Assembly (NCBI RefSeq): GCF_002095535.1
Contig: NZ_MLJI01000003.1
Span: forward strand, 186,001 to 250,000
Reading direction: 5' to 3'
Length of the DNA stretch: 64,000 nucleotides
Source: Pantoea cypripedii
Lineage (GTDB): Bacteria > Pseudomonadota > Gammaproteobacteria > Enterobacterales > Enterobacteriaceae
Notes under the pieces: model-generated
The model's input: the letters and a program-made list of their open reading frames with translations, nothing else
Databases searched by the model: none
Told to the model about the DNA's origin: nothing
In this document: piece after piece, positions 7,639 to 16,456 of the stretch
Layout: every line of letters begins with the position of its first letter
How positions within the stretch are numbered: the stretch's first letter is position 1
Position numbers and translations under genes: made by a program

Positions 7639-10600
7639 ATGATGAAAGAAGGAATCCGCTATTCATCTCTGTTAAATATCAATCTGCCGTTTACACAGGC
7701 TATATCCAGCTATAACTGGTCAATGAATAAGATCAGCCATGTTACAAATGCACCTTTTGCACCGTTGTCGCATTCGGTGGGGAAGGGGATTTCATCTCTA
7801 TTCTCACATTTTTTTTCTGCGACTGATAAAAGAGCAGATGATTACCGCCATCAAACCATACCCTATGAACGTTTTATTTATTTAAGCACTGCGTTACGGC
7901 TTTTTAAAATAAAGGACAATAGGGAGTTACTGCTTCACTTATTTACCCCTTCACCTTTCCCCCCTCCCGAGAAACTGGCTGACAATAAAAACGGAACAAT
8001 AATCGCGGATTTTTTGGCGGTTACCGGCGTTGCCAGAGTGACACCCCTCGCGGTAAATCCATCGGTGTTTAAGCAATTAGTCCTGGTGTTAAAGCAGGGG
8101 AATGCGCTGAAAGAGGAGGACCTAAACGGGAGTTACACCTCCACCTTTGCGCCGGAATGGGTGCTGCTTAACTTTTTTGCCTCGTTAATCCCGGCCAACA
8201 GGGAAATGTCCTCTGCGATTACCGTTGCGATAAAACAGGTATTCTGGTCGGGACTTTGTCAATTGCTGCCTCAGGCCAAATGGTTTTGCTGGCTGTACGA
8301 CGCAGCCAATCCTTTGCATTGGATAACGCAGGAAACCGATATCAGTCAGATCCTGCGCATGGCAAAAATGCAACGCCATCTCGTCGGGTCAAAACCCACA
8401 AAAACGCCAGTTGTTATCCCCATGACTGACAATCAGGGGCTACGATTCCCGGCGGCTGATGCCGCTAACCCATTGGCCCGCTTTAGCGAATCCTGGTGGA
8501 ACACTCCTCGCGCTACGCGAATAAGGCGATCCATTGCCATTGCCCGAACCGGGAATGAATTACAGGCACCGCCCGCAAACGTAACTGCGCCAGCTCCGTT
8601 TAAAGTGAATGCCAGAGATGAAGCAAACTGGCAGGCGGACTGGAAAACCTACGTGAATACCACCAACGAGGTGATTGATAAATTCCAGGGGATTTTTGAT
8701 TTTATTGGCGAGGAGGTGAAAAAGGCGATTAAGACATGCTGCGATATCGACCTCGACCCACACCATACTTATTACCATAAATTCAGGTTTGCCAGTTCTT
8801 CACAATACACCGTTACCGGCTGGGAGCATGTCGGGCCACCGGAAAAATCCCGCACATTGACTGAAAAAGCCATGGAAAACTTTAATGCCGATGAACGGAT
8901 TGATGATGATACGCTAAATGGCAGTGCCGGGATTTATAAGGATGATAATAAGGCGAAGTTCTATAACCAGACAAATGAGGTTGCGATTACACCGAGGAAA
9001 TTGAAAGACGTGTTCATCAATATGGATTTCGCCAATGATTTTCAGCAGTTTCAGATTGATTACTGGAGCAAATACTCGGTTGGGACCAGACTGATGGCAA
9101 AAGGAAAGGCGATTAGCCAGGCTATGAAACAGCGGGTGGATAAAAAATTATCACCGGAGGGCCTGGACTTACTGGATAGCGCTATTTTCGGCAATGTGCT
9201 GAAGAATTCTAATATCTCCATGAAGACACTAAAGGAAGAAGTGAGTAGCAGGGCAGGCGTCACACTGACCACCTTCGATATTAATGGTTATCCCGCCAGT
9301 AATATTTTTATGCTGCGTAACCGTGAAGGGAAAATCATTGTCTATCTGCCCGCAGAAGATGGATATTATCAGGAGTTTGACTCTGAGCAGGACATGAAAC
9401 AATGGTTTGTCGACCAAATTAAAGATCCACGTAAGGCAGAGGCACTGGCGAGACATTTTACCTTGCTTAATCGCCAGGATGGTATGCTGGTCACCGGGGT
9501 ACTTTCCGCGATGAAAAAAATCCAGAAAGGAAACTGGGGAAGTGGGGCGATTAATATCAATCCACAGACCATCACCGTCGATGCTTTTACCTGGCTGCGG
9601 GATAGGATGAAAGATCGTATTTTTAGTGATGCCGAAGTCCTGACCACCTCAAATCATGAAGTTTTGAAACAACAAATCATTATGAATATCGAGGCCGCGA
9701 AAAGCACCGTTGGCACGTTGTTTATTGTTGCGCCAGCCTTTGGTGCCGTTGCTTATCTGGGAATGGATATCGCGGAAGCCGGTTTGGATCTGGATCAGGC
9801 GATTAACGGCGATACCTATGCACAGCGTAAAAAGGCGATTAAAAGTCTGTTTTGGGATGCCGCAGCCATCTTATTCGACGGTATCGCTGCTCTGGAAAGT
9901 ATTGGTGTAAGGGAAAACAATGGCCTGCGCTTTGGTAGCAACTTTGTTTCTGATGAAGTTAATATTTTTAAATATCCACGCAATATGGAAGCAGCCGGTG
10001 AAATTAAAGCCGAAACGGCAGCCGCCGCCAATACACGTCCGATACTGAAAGACATAAAGTTAACTTTCTGGGAGAAATACTTCCTGTTACCGAGCAGCAG
10101 AATCGCGGTGATTGCTGGCAGCCTGAAAAAACTCTACAAACGCAGTCCGCAGCGTGGGGAAATGTTGAATGCGGCGATGGTAAAGGCGGTGCCCACCTTG
10201 CAAAGAGCGCTGGAAGTGCTCAACACGCCCAGAGGGAGGGAAATCCTGTCATTGCATCTTGGTTATATTGAACGCACTGAAGATTTCCGCGCAGTGGTTC
10301 GTGAATTCGATACTTTTACGCCGGAAGATCTGAATATAATCAGGAAGTACATAAAAAAAGATTCGGCAACCCATTATTATACTATTGATACCACTACGAC
10401 ACCGATCGGAAAAATAGCGGATACTCTGGATAAAATAAGCCAATTAAATCTTGATGAGATGCGCTCGCTGCTGCATGAAATTAAAACTCTGGAAGGATAT
10501 GATTTAGGCAATCGTTTCAATCAGTATCTTGAACAACTGACTGTGAAGGATATCGCTGATGCTAAAGCACGCATTGAAGCGATGCTTGCCAGAGCGAAAT

Positions 10601-11145
10601 GGGCACTGGCGAACGATAAAAGTTTCCGCTACGACATCATCACTGACAAGACTCACCAGAACATTATTGCCGCCTGGCATCAGAGTGATAAATGTTTCAG
10701 TGTCACGGAAGTCTTTATGACCTTAGAACCCGATGCTCAGTTGCAAACTATCCTGCATGAATATGTCCATCCGAGCATATTGGTGGATGGCAAGCCGTCC
10801 CCCGATCTGATTTATATGCTGCCCAGATTTGGTGGCAGCAGTGCGGGTTTTGTCAAAGCCAAGCGTGACAAATCCATTTTGTTCGCCAGGGGAGATTTCG
10901 ACACGCAATACATTACCGGTGGGGGCGATCATGTGAAAAACGGTGAATTTGCCAAAAGATTTGATCCTGAACATCACTCTGCTGTGATAGCGGGCTTACG
11001 GGTCAGGGAAAATCATGCGCTCCGGCGTCAGGTATTTTGGGAGAATGCGGACTCATTTTCCCTGTTTGTTGCTGAAACAGGCGGTGCAATCAGCGGGACG
11101 ACCAATCAGGATGGTACGCTCAATACGCCTTTCCGATCGGTATAA
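7639..11145 (+). CDS. Large putative toxin/effector: dermonecrotic-toxin-like plus Asp-zincin metalloprotease
   Basis: 1168 residues from ATG 7639 (or 7642; AAAAGGAG just upstream). No signal peptide. The central part (about residues 525-640) contains IFMLRNREGKIIVYLPAEDG, YYQEFDSEQDMKQW and ARHFTLLNRQDG, the pattern of DUF6543-type dermonecrotic-toxin-like proteins. A hydrophobic stretch follows (TVGTLFIVAPAFGAVAYLGM), as in proteins that insert into membranes. The C-terminus carries HEYVH (1040-1044) and ENADSFSLF (1135-1143), the zinc-binding HEXXH and NAD(S/T) signatures of M35-type Asp-zincin peptidases. The canonical GTxxDxxYG motif is not obvious. Likely an injected or released cytotoxin; delivery route and target unknown. 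Confidence 0.7.
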   Translation: MMKEGIRYSSLLNINLPFTQAISSYNWSMNKISHVTNAPFAPLSHSVGKGISSLFSHFFSATDKRADDYRHQTIPYERFIYLSTALRLFKIKDNRELLLHLFTPSPFPPPEKLADNKNGTIIADFLAVTGVARVTPLAVNPSVFKQLVLVLKQGNALKEEDLNGSYTSTFAPEWVLLNFFASLIPANREMSSAITVAIKQVFWSGLCQLLPQAKWFCWLYDAANPLHWITQETDISQILRMAKMQRHLVGSKPTKTPVVIPMTDNQGLRFPAADAANPLARFSESWWNTPRATRIRRSIAIARTGNELQAPPANVTAPAPFKVNARDEANWQADWKTYVNTTNEVIDKFQGIFDFIGEEVKKAIKTCCDIDLDPHHTYYHKFRFASSSQYTVTGWEHVGPPEKSRTLTEKAMENFNADERIDDDTLNGSAGIYKDDNKAKFYNQTNEVAITPRKLKDVFINMDFANDFQQFQIDYWSKYSVGTRLMAKGKAISQAMKQRVDKKLSPEGLDLLDSAIFGNVLKNSNISMKTLKEEVSSRAGVTLTTFDINGYPASNIFMLRNREGKIIVYLPAEDGYYQEFDSEQDMKQWFVDQIKDPRKAEALARHFTLLNRQDGMLVTGVLSAMKKIQKGNWGSGAININPQTITVDAFTWLRDRMKDRIFSDAEVLTTSNHEVLKQQIIMNIEAAKSTVGTLFIVAPAFGAVAYLGMDIAEAGLDLDQAINGDTYAQRKKAIKSLFWDAAAILFDGIAALESIGVRENNGLRFGSNFVSDEVNIFKYPRNMEAAGEIKAETAAAANTRPILKDIKLTFWEKYFLLPSSRIAVIAGSLKKLYKRSPQRGEMLNAAMVKAVPTLQRALEVLNTPRGREILSLHLGYIERTEDFRAVVREFDTFTPEDLNIIRKYIKKDSATHYYTIDTTTTPIGKIADTLDKISQLNLDEMRSLLHEIKTLEGYDLGNRFNQYLEQLTVKDIADAKARIEAMLARAKWALANDKSFRYDIITDKTHQNIIAAWHQSDKCFSVTEVFMTLEPDAQLQTILHEYVHPSILVDGKPSPDLIYMLPRFGGSSAGFVKAKRDKSILFARGDFDTQYITGGGDHVKNGEFAKRFDPEHHSAVIAGLRVRENHALRRQVFWENADSFSLFVAETGGAISGTTNQDGTLNTPFRSV

Positions 11146-11164
11146 TCCGCATTTTGTTATTAAA

Positions 11165-11185
11165 GCGGCCAGTTATGCTGGCCGC
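11165..11185. terminator. Convergent-gene hairpin
   Basis: GCGGCCAG and CTGGCCGC form a perfect 8-bp stem with a 5-base loop, twenty bases after the toxin stop and overlapping the 3' end of the convergent TetR gene. On the minus strand it is followed by TTTAATAAC. It probably terminates both transcripts. Confidence 0.55.
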
Positions 11186-11835
11186 ATTCCATTACAGAAC
11201 AGGCTAAGGGTATGCTGCACAATCATGTCGCGGTTGAAAGCGGGATCGCCAGCAAAACGGGTGAACGGCACCAGCACCATACTCAGAATGGATGTCATCA
11301 GCAGCTGTGGTTCCAGGTCGGCATTGAGCAGACCTTGTTGTTGCCACCCCTCGATCAAGTTTTTCACTTTATCGCGCTCCGCATGCCCAAAGCGGTTTTT
11401 GATGTGATGGCCTAACCCGCCCTGGCCTTCGGTGACTTCCTGCATCCACAGCGGGGCGAACCAGTTATGGGTTTCAATGATGTCAGCAATCTCGCGGATA
11501 AACGCGCTAAAAGTTGTGACAGGGTCACTCGGCTCATGCATAAAGTGGCCAACGAGGCGCTGGCGCAGCGGCAGAAAACGCTCCTCAACCACCACATCCA
11601 GCAATGCCTCGCGTGACTGGAAGTAATAATTCAGCATTGCCGGGCTGACGCCCGCTTTGCGCGCAATTGCGTTGAGTGATGTCTCGCTAATGCCTTTCTC
11701 TGCGTACAGCGCCAGGGTGATATCCAGCAGATGTTCGCGCTGCTGCGCATTAATGGCGCCACCGCGTGGGCGGCCTGGACGACGCGGTTCGGATTTCGCT
11801 GATTTTGCGTCTAAAGGGACTTTCTGTGCGGTCAT
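11173..11835 (-). CDS. TetR-family transcriptional repressor
   Basis: 220 residues from ATG 11835; an upstream in-frame TTG gives an implausible N-terminus. A basic, proline-rich head (RRPGRPRGG) precedes the TetR helix-turn-helix (LALYAEKGISETSLNAIARKAGVSPAMLNYYFQSREALL, residues ~35-75 in parts). The C-terminal ligand domain is all-helical. It is divergent from an MFS drug-efflux gene with an 80-base shared promoter region containing an inverted repeat, the standard arrangement for a repressor that controls its neighbouring pump and is relieved by the pump's substrate. The ligand is unknown. Confidence 0.9.
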   Translation of the reverse strand: MTAQKVPLDAKSAKSEPRRPGRPRGGAINAQQREHLLDITLALYAEKGISETSLNAIARKAGVSPAMLNYYFQSREALLDVVVEERFLPLRQRLVGHFMHEPSDPVTTFSAFIREIADIIETHNWFAPLWMQEVTEGQGGLGHHIKNRFGHAERDKVKNLIEGWQQQGLLNADLEPQLLMTSILSMVLVPFTRFAGDPAFNRDMIVQHTLSLFCNGMRPA

Positions 11836-11875
11836 TTTTGCGTGCTCACTTGTTTCCTGCCAGACTACGATCAAT

Positions 11876-11897
11876 ATTAATTGTGTATTTAATTAAT
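11876..11897. promoter_or_regulatory. Candidate TetR operator
   Basis: ATTAATT and AATTAAT form a 7-bp inverted repeat with an 8-base spacer, located between the divergent TetR gene and the MFS pump gene. Flanking CAATATT and AATATGG extend the symmetry. Position and symmetry suit a repressor operator; the sequence is AT-rich, so chance is possible. Confidence 0.45.
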
Positions 11898-11915
11898 TTC
11901 AATATGGTGTTTCCT

Positions 11916-13430
11916 ATGAAAACCAATTCTCTGGTACAACCCGCTGCCAGTGCCAACACCAGGCACCAGTCATTTGGCTGGTTGCTGGGCGCGCTGCTGC
12001 TGGTTATGTTGCTGTCCGCTCTGGACCAAACCATTGTTTCTACGGCTTTACCGACCATCGTCGGTGAGCTGGGCGGATTGGATCGCCTGTCGTGGATCGT
12101 CACCGCCTATATGCTGGCCTCAACCCTTGTTGTACCGCTCTACGGTAAATTTGGCGACTTGTTTGGTCGTAAGCCGGTGCTGCAAATTTCCGTGATTCTG
12201 TTCCTGGTCGGCTCAGCGTTATGCGGACTGGCACAAAACATGGAACAGCTGATTCTTACCCGTGCCTTGCAGGGACTCGGCGGGGGCGGCCTGATGGTGG
12301 TCAGTATGGCGGCGGTTGCTGATGTGATCCCGCCAGCCGATCGCGGTAAGTATCAGGGCCTGTTTGGCGGCGTATTTGGTCTGGCGACGGTCATTGGTCC
12401 GTTGCTGGGTGGATTTATTGTGCAACACGCCTCATGGCGCTGGATTTTCTATATCAATCTGCCGCTGGGCTTATTTGCGCTGCTGGTGATTAATGCGGTC
12501 TTCAAAACCGACAGTAAACGCAGGGCGCATGAAATCGACTATCCCGGTGCTTTCTTCCTGTGCCTGGCGCTGGTGGGTATTACGTTATTCACCAGTGAGG
12601 GGGGATCGGTGCATGCCTGGTCTGACCCGCAGCTGTGGTGCATTTTCGCCGTTGGTATCGTGGGGCTGATTGGCTTTGTCTATGAAGAACGTCGAGCCTG
12701 GGAACCGATCATCCCGCTTTCGTTATTCCGTAACCGCAGTTTTCTGCTCTCCAGCCTGATTGGCTTTATTGTCGGGATGTCGCTGTTTGGCAGCGTCACA
12801 TTTCTACCGCTGTATTTGCAGGTGGTGAAGGCCTCGACACCGACGCAGGCCGGTTTGCAATTGTTACCGCTGATGGGTGGGTTGCTGGTTACCTCAATTA
12901 TCAGTGGTCGGGTGATCAGCCACACCGGTAAGTATCGTATGTTCCCGATTGCCGGTACGCTGCTGGCGACCATTGGCATGGCGCTAATGACCACGCTGAC
13001 CCTGAATACTCCGGTCTGGCATATTTACCTGTTCTCCAGCATTTTAGGCATGGGAATGGGCATGGTGATGCAGGTGCTGGTGCTGGCTGTGCAGAACACC
13101 GTCTCGCCTGACAGCATTGGCGTAGCGACGTCCTCGGTAACGCTGTTCCGTTCGGTCGGCGGCTCCATTGGGGTGGCGTTGTTTGGTGCGGTGTTCAGCC
13201 AGGTACTGAAATCCGGGCTGACAAAGCTGGTGGACAAGGGCGCTGAATTGCCGCGCAGTCTCGATCCCGAGGCGATCCACCATCTTGCTATGGATGTGCA
13301 GATCCCTTATTTGCAGGCATTTGGTGATGGGGTGCATGCGGCATTTCAGATGGCGGCAGGGGTGATGTTGCTGGCGTTTATTTTGTCGTTGTTTATGCCG
13401 GAATCACCGCTACGTAAAAAAGCCGCTTGA
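11916..13430 (+). CDS. MFS drug:H+ antiporter, DHA2 (14-TM, EmrB/QacA) family
   Basis: 504 residues. The start is ATG 11916 (an ATG at 11904 is also in frame; neither has a strong ribosome-binding site). Fourteen hydrophobic segments can be counted. Conserved DHA2 motifs are present: LDQTIVSTALPTI in TM1 (acidic residue for proton coupling), GKFGDLFGRKPVLQ (motif A) after TM2, and LGGFIVQHASWRWIFYINLP (motif C region and TM5-6 loop). It should export hydrophobic toxic compounds from the cytoplasm. Divergent from a TetR repressor. A palindrome at 13451-13474 (arm GATGCGGCA) follows the stop. Confidence 0.9.
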   Translation: MKTNSLVQPAASANTRHQSFGWLLGALLLVMLLSALDQTIVSTALPTIVGELGGLDRLSWIVTAYMLASTLVVPLYGKFGDLFGRKPVLQISVILFLVGSALCGLAQNMEQLILTRALQGLGGGGLMVVSMAAVADVIPPADRGKYQGLFGGVFGLATVIGPLLGGFIVQHASWRWIFYINLPLGLFALLVINAVFKTDSKRRAHEIDYPGAFFLCLALVGITLFTSEGGSVHAWSDPQLWCIFAVGIVGLIGFVYEERRAWEPIIPLSLFRNRSFLLSSLIGFIVGMSLFGSVTFLPLYLQVVKASTPTQAGLQLLPLMGGLLVTSIISGRVISHTGKYRMFPIAGTLLATIGMALMTTLTLNTPVWHIYLFSSILGMGMGMVMQVLVLAVQNTVSPDSIGVATSSVTLFRSVGGSIGVALFGAVFSQVLKSGLTKLVDKGAELPRSLDPEAIHHLAMDVQIPYLQAFGDGVHAAFQMAAGVMLLAFILSLFMPESPLRKKAA

Positions 13431-13551
13431 TCGCTTTTCAGGTCGTCGTTGATGCGGCATAGTAGTGCCGCATCGCGATGCGCCTGGATCAGCAGACAGG
13501 CAATAACTGAGCTGGCTAACCCTTATGTTTAACCACTGAGAGGAGCCAGCC

Positions 13552-14910
13552 ATGTGCGCTGCCCGTATCTGGATCAAAAACCCCCTTGCCGTATTTCTCC
13601 CCGACAACCTTGATGGCCGTGGCGGCCTGGTTATTGAAGGCTCGCGTATCAGCGAGATTCTGCGTCTGGGACAAACCCCGTCGCAGTCTTGCGACAGTGT
13701 GGTCGATGCTCGTGACCATGTGGTGTTACCCGGTCTGATTAACGCCCATCATCATTTTTATCAAACTTTAACCCGCGCCTGGCTTCCGGTGGTCAATCAA
13801 CCGCTGTTTCCGTGGCTGAAGACCCTGTATCCAGTGTGGGCGCGTCTGACCCCCGAAGCGTTGCATCTGGCGAGCCAGGTGGCGATGGCCGAGCTGTTGC
13901 AGTCTGGCTGCACTACGGTGAGCGATCATCACTACCTTTTCCCCCAGGGGATGGAGCAGTCGCTTGATGTGCAGGTGGAGGTGGTACAACAGCTGGGGAT
14001 GCGTGCGTTGCTGACCCGGGGTTCGATGAATCTGGGCGAAGAACAGGGTGGCCTGCCGCCGCAGCATACCATTCAGGATGCCGACACCATTTTGCAGGAT
14101 AGCCTGCGCCTGATTAAGCAGTATCACCAGCGACGCGAAGGGGCACAGATTCAGATCGGCCTCGCCCCCTGTTCCCCGTTTTCCGTCACCACTGATTTGA
14201 TGCGCGAAATCGCCCGCCAGGCGGAGCAGCATGATGTTCGCCTGCATACCCATCTGGGGGAGACGCTGGATGAAGAGGCGTTTTGCCAGCAAACCTTTGG
14301 TATGCGCACCGTTGATTATCTGGAACATGTGGGCTGGCTCAGCAATCGAACCTGGCTGGCGCATGGCATTCACTTCAATGAAGACGAAATCAAGCGCCTG
14401 GGTGCCGCCGGCACCGGTATCTGCCATTGTCCGGTATCCAATATGCGTCTGGCTTCAGGAATTTGTCCGACGGTAGACCTGGAAGCGGCGGGCGCGCCGG
14501 TTGGCCTGGGTGTGGATGGTTCGGCCTCGAATGATGCGTCGAATTTGATGTACGAGGCACGCCAGGCACTGTATCTGCAACGGCTGCGCTATGGTGCGGA
14601 ACAGATTACCCCGCAGCGCGTACTGCGTTGGGCGACAGCCGGGTCGGCGCGCTTGCTGGGACGCACGGATATTGGTGAACTGGCGGTGGGCAAACAGGCG
14701 GATCTGGCATTATTTAAGCTGGATGAGTTGCGCTTTAGCGGCAGCCACGATCCGCTTTCTGCGTTGATTTTATGTGGCGCCGAACGGGCGGATAAAGTGA
14801 TGGTGGGTGGGGAATGGCGTGTGTCAGACGGTGAGATCATCGGGCTGGATGCGGCAGAATTGATGGTGAAACATCGTGCCGCAGCAAAAGCGCTGATCGC
14901 CGGATTGTAA
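13552..14910 (+). CDS. 8-oxoguanine deaminase
   Basis: 452 residues of the amidohydrolase superfamily (TRZ/ATZ branch). N-terminal metal-binding motif NAHHHF (residues 64-69), substrate/metal histidine in HTHLGET, WLAHGIH, and catalytic Asp in GVDGSASND are all present, in the expected order. The sequence PVVNQPLFPWLKTLYPVWARLTPEAL closely matches, from memory and read in pieces, Pseudomonas 8-oxoguanine deaminases that convert 8-oxoguanine to uric acid. It sits beside a second deaminase-like enzyme and a purine-type riboswitch, consistent with salvage or disposal of oxidised purines. GAGGAG precedes the ATG. It is transcribed toward the convergent 15030-16448 gene. Confidence 0.88.
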   Translation: MCAARIWIKNPLAVFLPDNLDGRGGLVIEGSRISEILRLGQTPSQSCDSVVDARDHVVLPGLINAHHHFYQTLTRAWLPVVNQPLFPWLKTLYPVWARLTPEALHLASQVAMAELLQSGCTTVSDHHYLFPQGMEQSLDVQVEVVQQLGMRALLTRGSMNLGEEQGGLPPQHTIQDADTILQDSLRLIKQYHQRREGAQIQIGLAPCSPFSVTTDLMREIARQAEQHDVRLHTHLGETLDEEAFCQQTFGMRTVDYLEHVGWLSNRTWLAHGIHFNEDEIKRLGAAGTGICHCPVSNMRLASGICPTVDLEAAGAPVGLGVDGSASNDASNLMYEARQALYLQRLRYGAEQITPQRVLRWATAGSARLLGRTDIGELAVGKQADLALFKLDELRFSGSHDPLSALILCGAERADKVMVGGEWRVSDGEIIGLDAAELMVKHRAAAKALIAGL

Positions 14911-14921
14911 TCATCATGGCC

Positions 14922-15021
14922 GTAGCGGCGCGACGCATCGCACCGGGTTGTAGCGGCGTGATTTATCACGCGGGGTTTGCCGGCACAGTGCAAATAATTG
15001 CGCGATAAATCGCGTCGCTAC
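14922..15021. repeat. Paired palindromic intergenic repeat, copy 1
   Basis: Three related units lie between the convergent deaminase genes: GTAGCGGCGCGACGC (14922-), GTAGCGGCGTGATTTATCACGC (read as 14950-14971) and the inverse GCGCGATAAATCGCG ending CGCTAC (15000-15021). The core GCGCGATTTATCGCGC is itself palindromic. Related pairs occur at 17764 and 48476, making this a dispersed REP/BIME-like family. Confidence 0.8.
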
Positions 15022-15029
15022 GCGTCAGG

Positions 15030-16448
15030 TTACGTTGTCACGCCTGCGCGCTGCTGAAGGGTTTTCACCGCCTCAGCGGCAGCACGCCCCAGCTCTGGCA
15101 AATCGACGCCCGGAATCACATCATCCTGCATGATTATTTTTCCCTGACAGAGCAGCGCTTTGATACGCGCCCGCCCGCCACAGGCAATCGGCCCGATGGC
15201 CATATCGTGCAAGCCAAAGTAGCGCGGATCATCGAGTTGATAGACCGCGATATCCGCCGCCATTCCCGGTGCAATCACGCCAGTGTTCAGCCCCAGCACC
15301 TGTGCGCCGCCGTGGGTGCCCCAGCGCAGCACATCTTCGATGCTGGCGGCATCGCCACCGCCTTCAAAAGTGCCACCGGCATAACGTGGTTGCGCCAGCA
15401 TCCCTTTACGGGCGCGTTGCAATTGCCAGGCCGCATGGGTTTCGCTCTGCATGTCTGCGGCTTCATTGGATGCCGCGCCATCAACACCAATCGACACGGT
15501 TACCCCGGCCTGCTCCAGGGCCACCAGGTCAGCAATGCCGCTACCGAGGCGAGCGTTGCTCTGCGGACAATGGGCGATACCGCTGCCAGCCGCGCCGAGT
15601 AAGGCGATCTCTTCCGGCAGTAACTTCACCAGATGGGCGAACCACACATCGCGGCCGATCCAGTCATGTTCGGCGCAGAATTGCAGTGGTGTCATACCAA
15701 ATTTGGCTTGAGCGGCATCGAGATAATCAACCGTTTCGGACAGGTGACTGTGCAGACGAATGCCAAGCTGGCGCGCCAGGCGGGCACTTTCCCGCAGCTC
15801 CTGCGGGGTGGTGGAATGCAGCGTGGTGGTGGGGGCCATCACCACCTGACGCATGGCAAAGGCATCGGGTTGATGATATTGCGTCACCAGCCGCTCAACA
15901 TCGTCCATCATCGTCTCGAACTTTTCCGGGCGCAGCGCGGTGGGTAAATCGCTCTCCAGTCCACGGCTTTGGGTGGCACCGCCACGGCATAACACAAAAC
16001 GCACGCCGAGCTGCTGCGCTTCCTCAAACAGGACTTGCGCGCCATCAAACGGCATCTCAGGCCAGTAAAGATAGTGGTGATCGGCAATGGTGGTGCAGCC
16101 GGAACGCACCAGCTCCACCAGACCAATGCGCGCTGCGATGCGGAAAGTTTGTTCATCAAACGCCCCGCGAAAACGGTAAGGTGTGGCGGCCAGCCAGGCA
16201 CCGAGGCTTTGATTCAACCCCTGCGGCTCGCCTTTCAGCAGCGATTGAAACAGATGATGATGGGTATTGACCCAGCCCGGATAGACCACGCAATTGCGTG
16301 CGTCGATCACCTGCTCATCGTCCTGCGCCTGAAGAGAACCCAGCTCGTGGATCAGGCCGTTTTCGATACGAATATCGCGCGCGGCACTGCGGGGCTGCTG
16401 TATATCGCCGGTGAGGATGGCCTGGCAGTTTTTAATCAGAATTTTCAT
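15030..16448 (-). CDS. TRZ/ATZ-family amidohydrolase (purine/pterin deaminase-like)
   Basis: 472 residues from ATG 16448 (AGGGA upstream). Amidohydrolase signatures: NTHHHLFQSLL near residue 62, HSHLSETVDY in the middle, WFAHLVKL, HCPQSNARLGSG and GVDGAASNEA with the catalytic Asp. It is paralogous in layout to the 8-oxoguanine deaminase at 13552 but clearly divergent, with a Gly-rich insert (YAGGTFEGGGDAAS). It could deaminate guanine-like purines or isoxanthopterin-like pterins; homology alone does not decide. It starts eight bases after the binding-protein gene upstream, so both share the riboswitch-controlled transcript. Confidence 0.82.
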   Translation of the reverse strand: MKILIKNCQAILTGDIQQPRSAARDIRIENGLIHELGSLQAQDDEQVIDARNCVVYPGWVNTHHHLFQSLLKGEPQGLNQSLGAWLAATPYRFRGAFDEQTFRIAARIGLVELVRSGCTTIADHHYLYWPEMPFDGAQVLFEEAQQLGVRFVLCRGGATQSRGLESDLPTALRPEKFETMMDDVERLVTQYHQPDAFAMRQVVMAPTTTLHSTTPQELRESARLARQLGIRLHSHLSETVDYLDAAQAKFGMTPLQFCAEHDWIGRDVWFAHLVKLLPEEIALLGAAGSGIAHCPQSNARLGSGIADLVALEQAGVTVSIGVDGAASNEAADMQSETHAAWQLQRARKGMLAQPRYAGGTFEGGGDAASIEDVLRWGTHGGAQVLGLNTGVIAPGMAADIAVYQLDDPRYFGLHDMAIGPIACGGRARIKALLCQGKIIMQDDVIPGVDLPELGRAAAEAVKTLQQRAGVTT

Positions 16449-16456
16449 GCTGTCCC

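Noticed and set aside
13451..13474. Terminator after the MFS pump gene
   Set aside because: The palindrome is perfect but lacks a T-run; it is noted in the gene entry rather than called a terminator.
15269..16270. 333-codon open frame on the plus strand inside the amidohydrolase gene
   Set aside because: It lies antisense to a conserved enzyme, is Arg/His/Pro/Ser-rich without domains, and has no ribosome-binding site; such frames are common in GC-rich genes.
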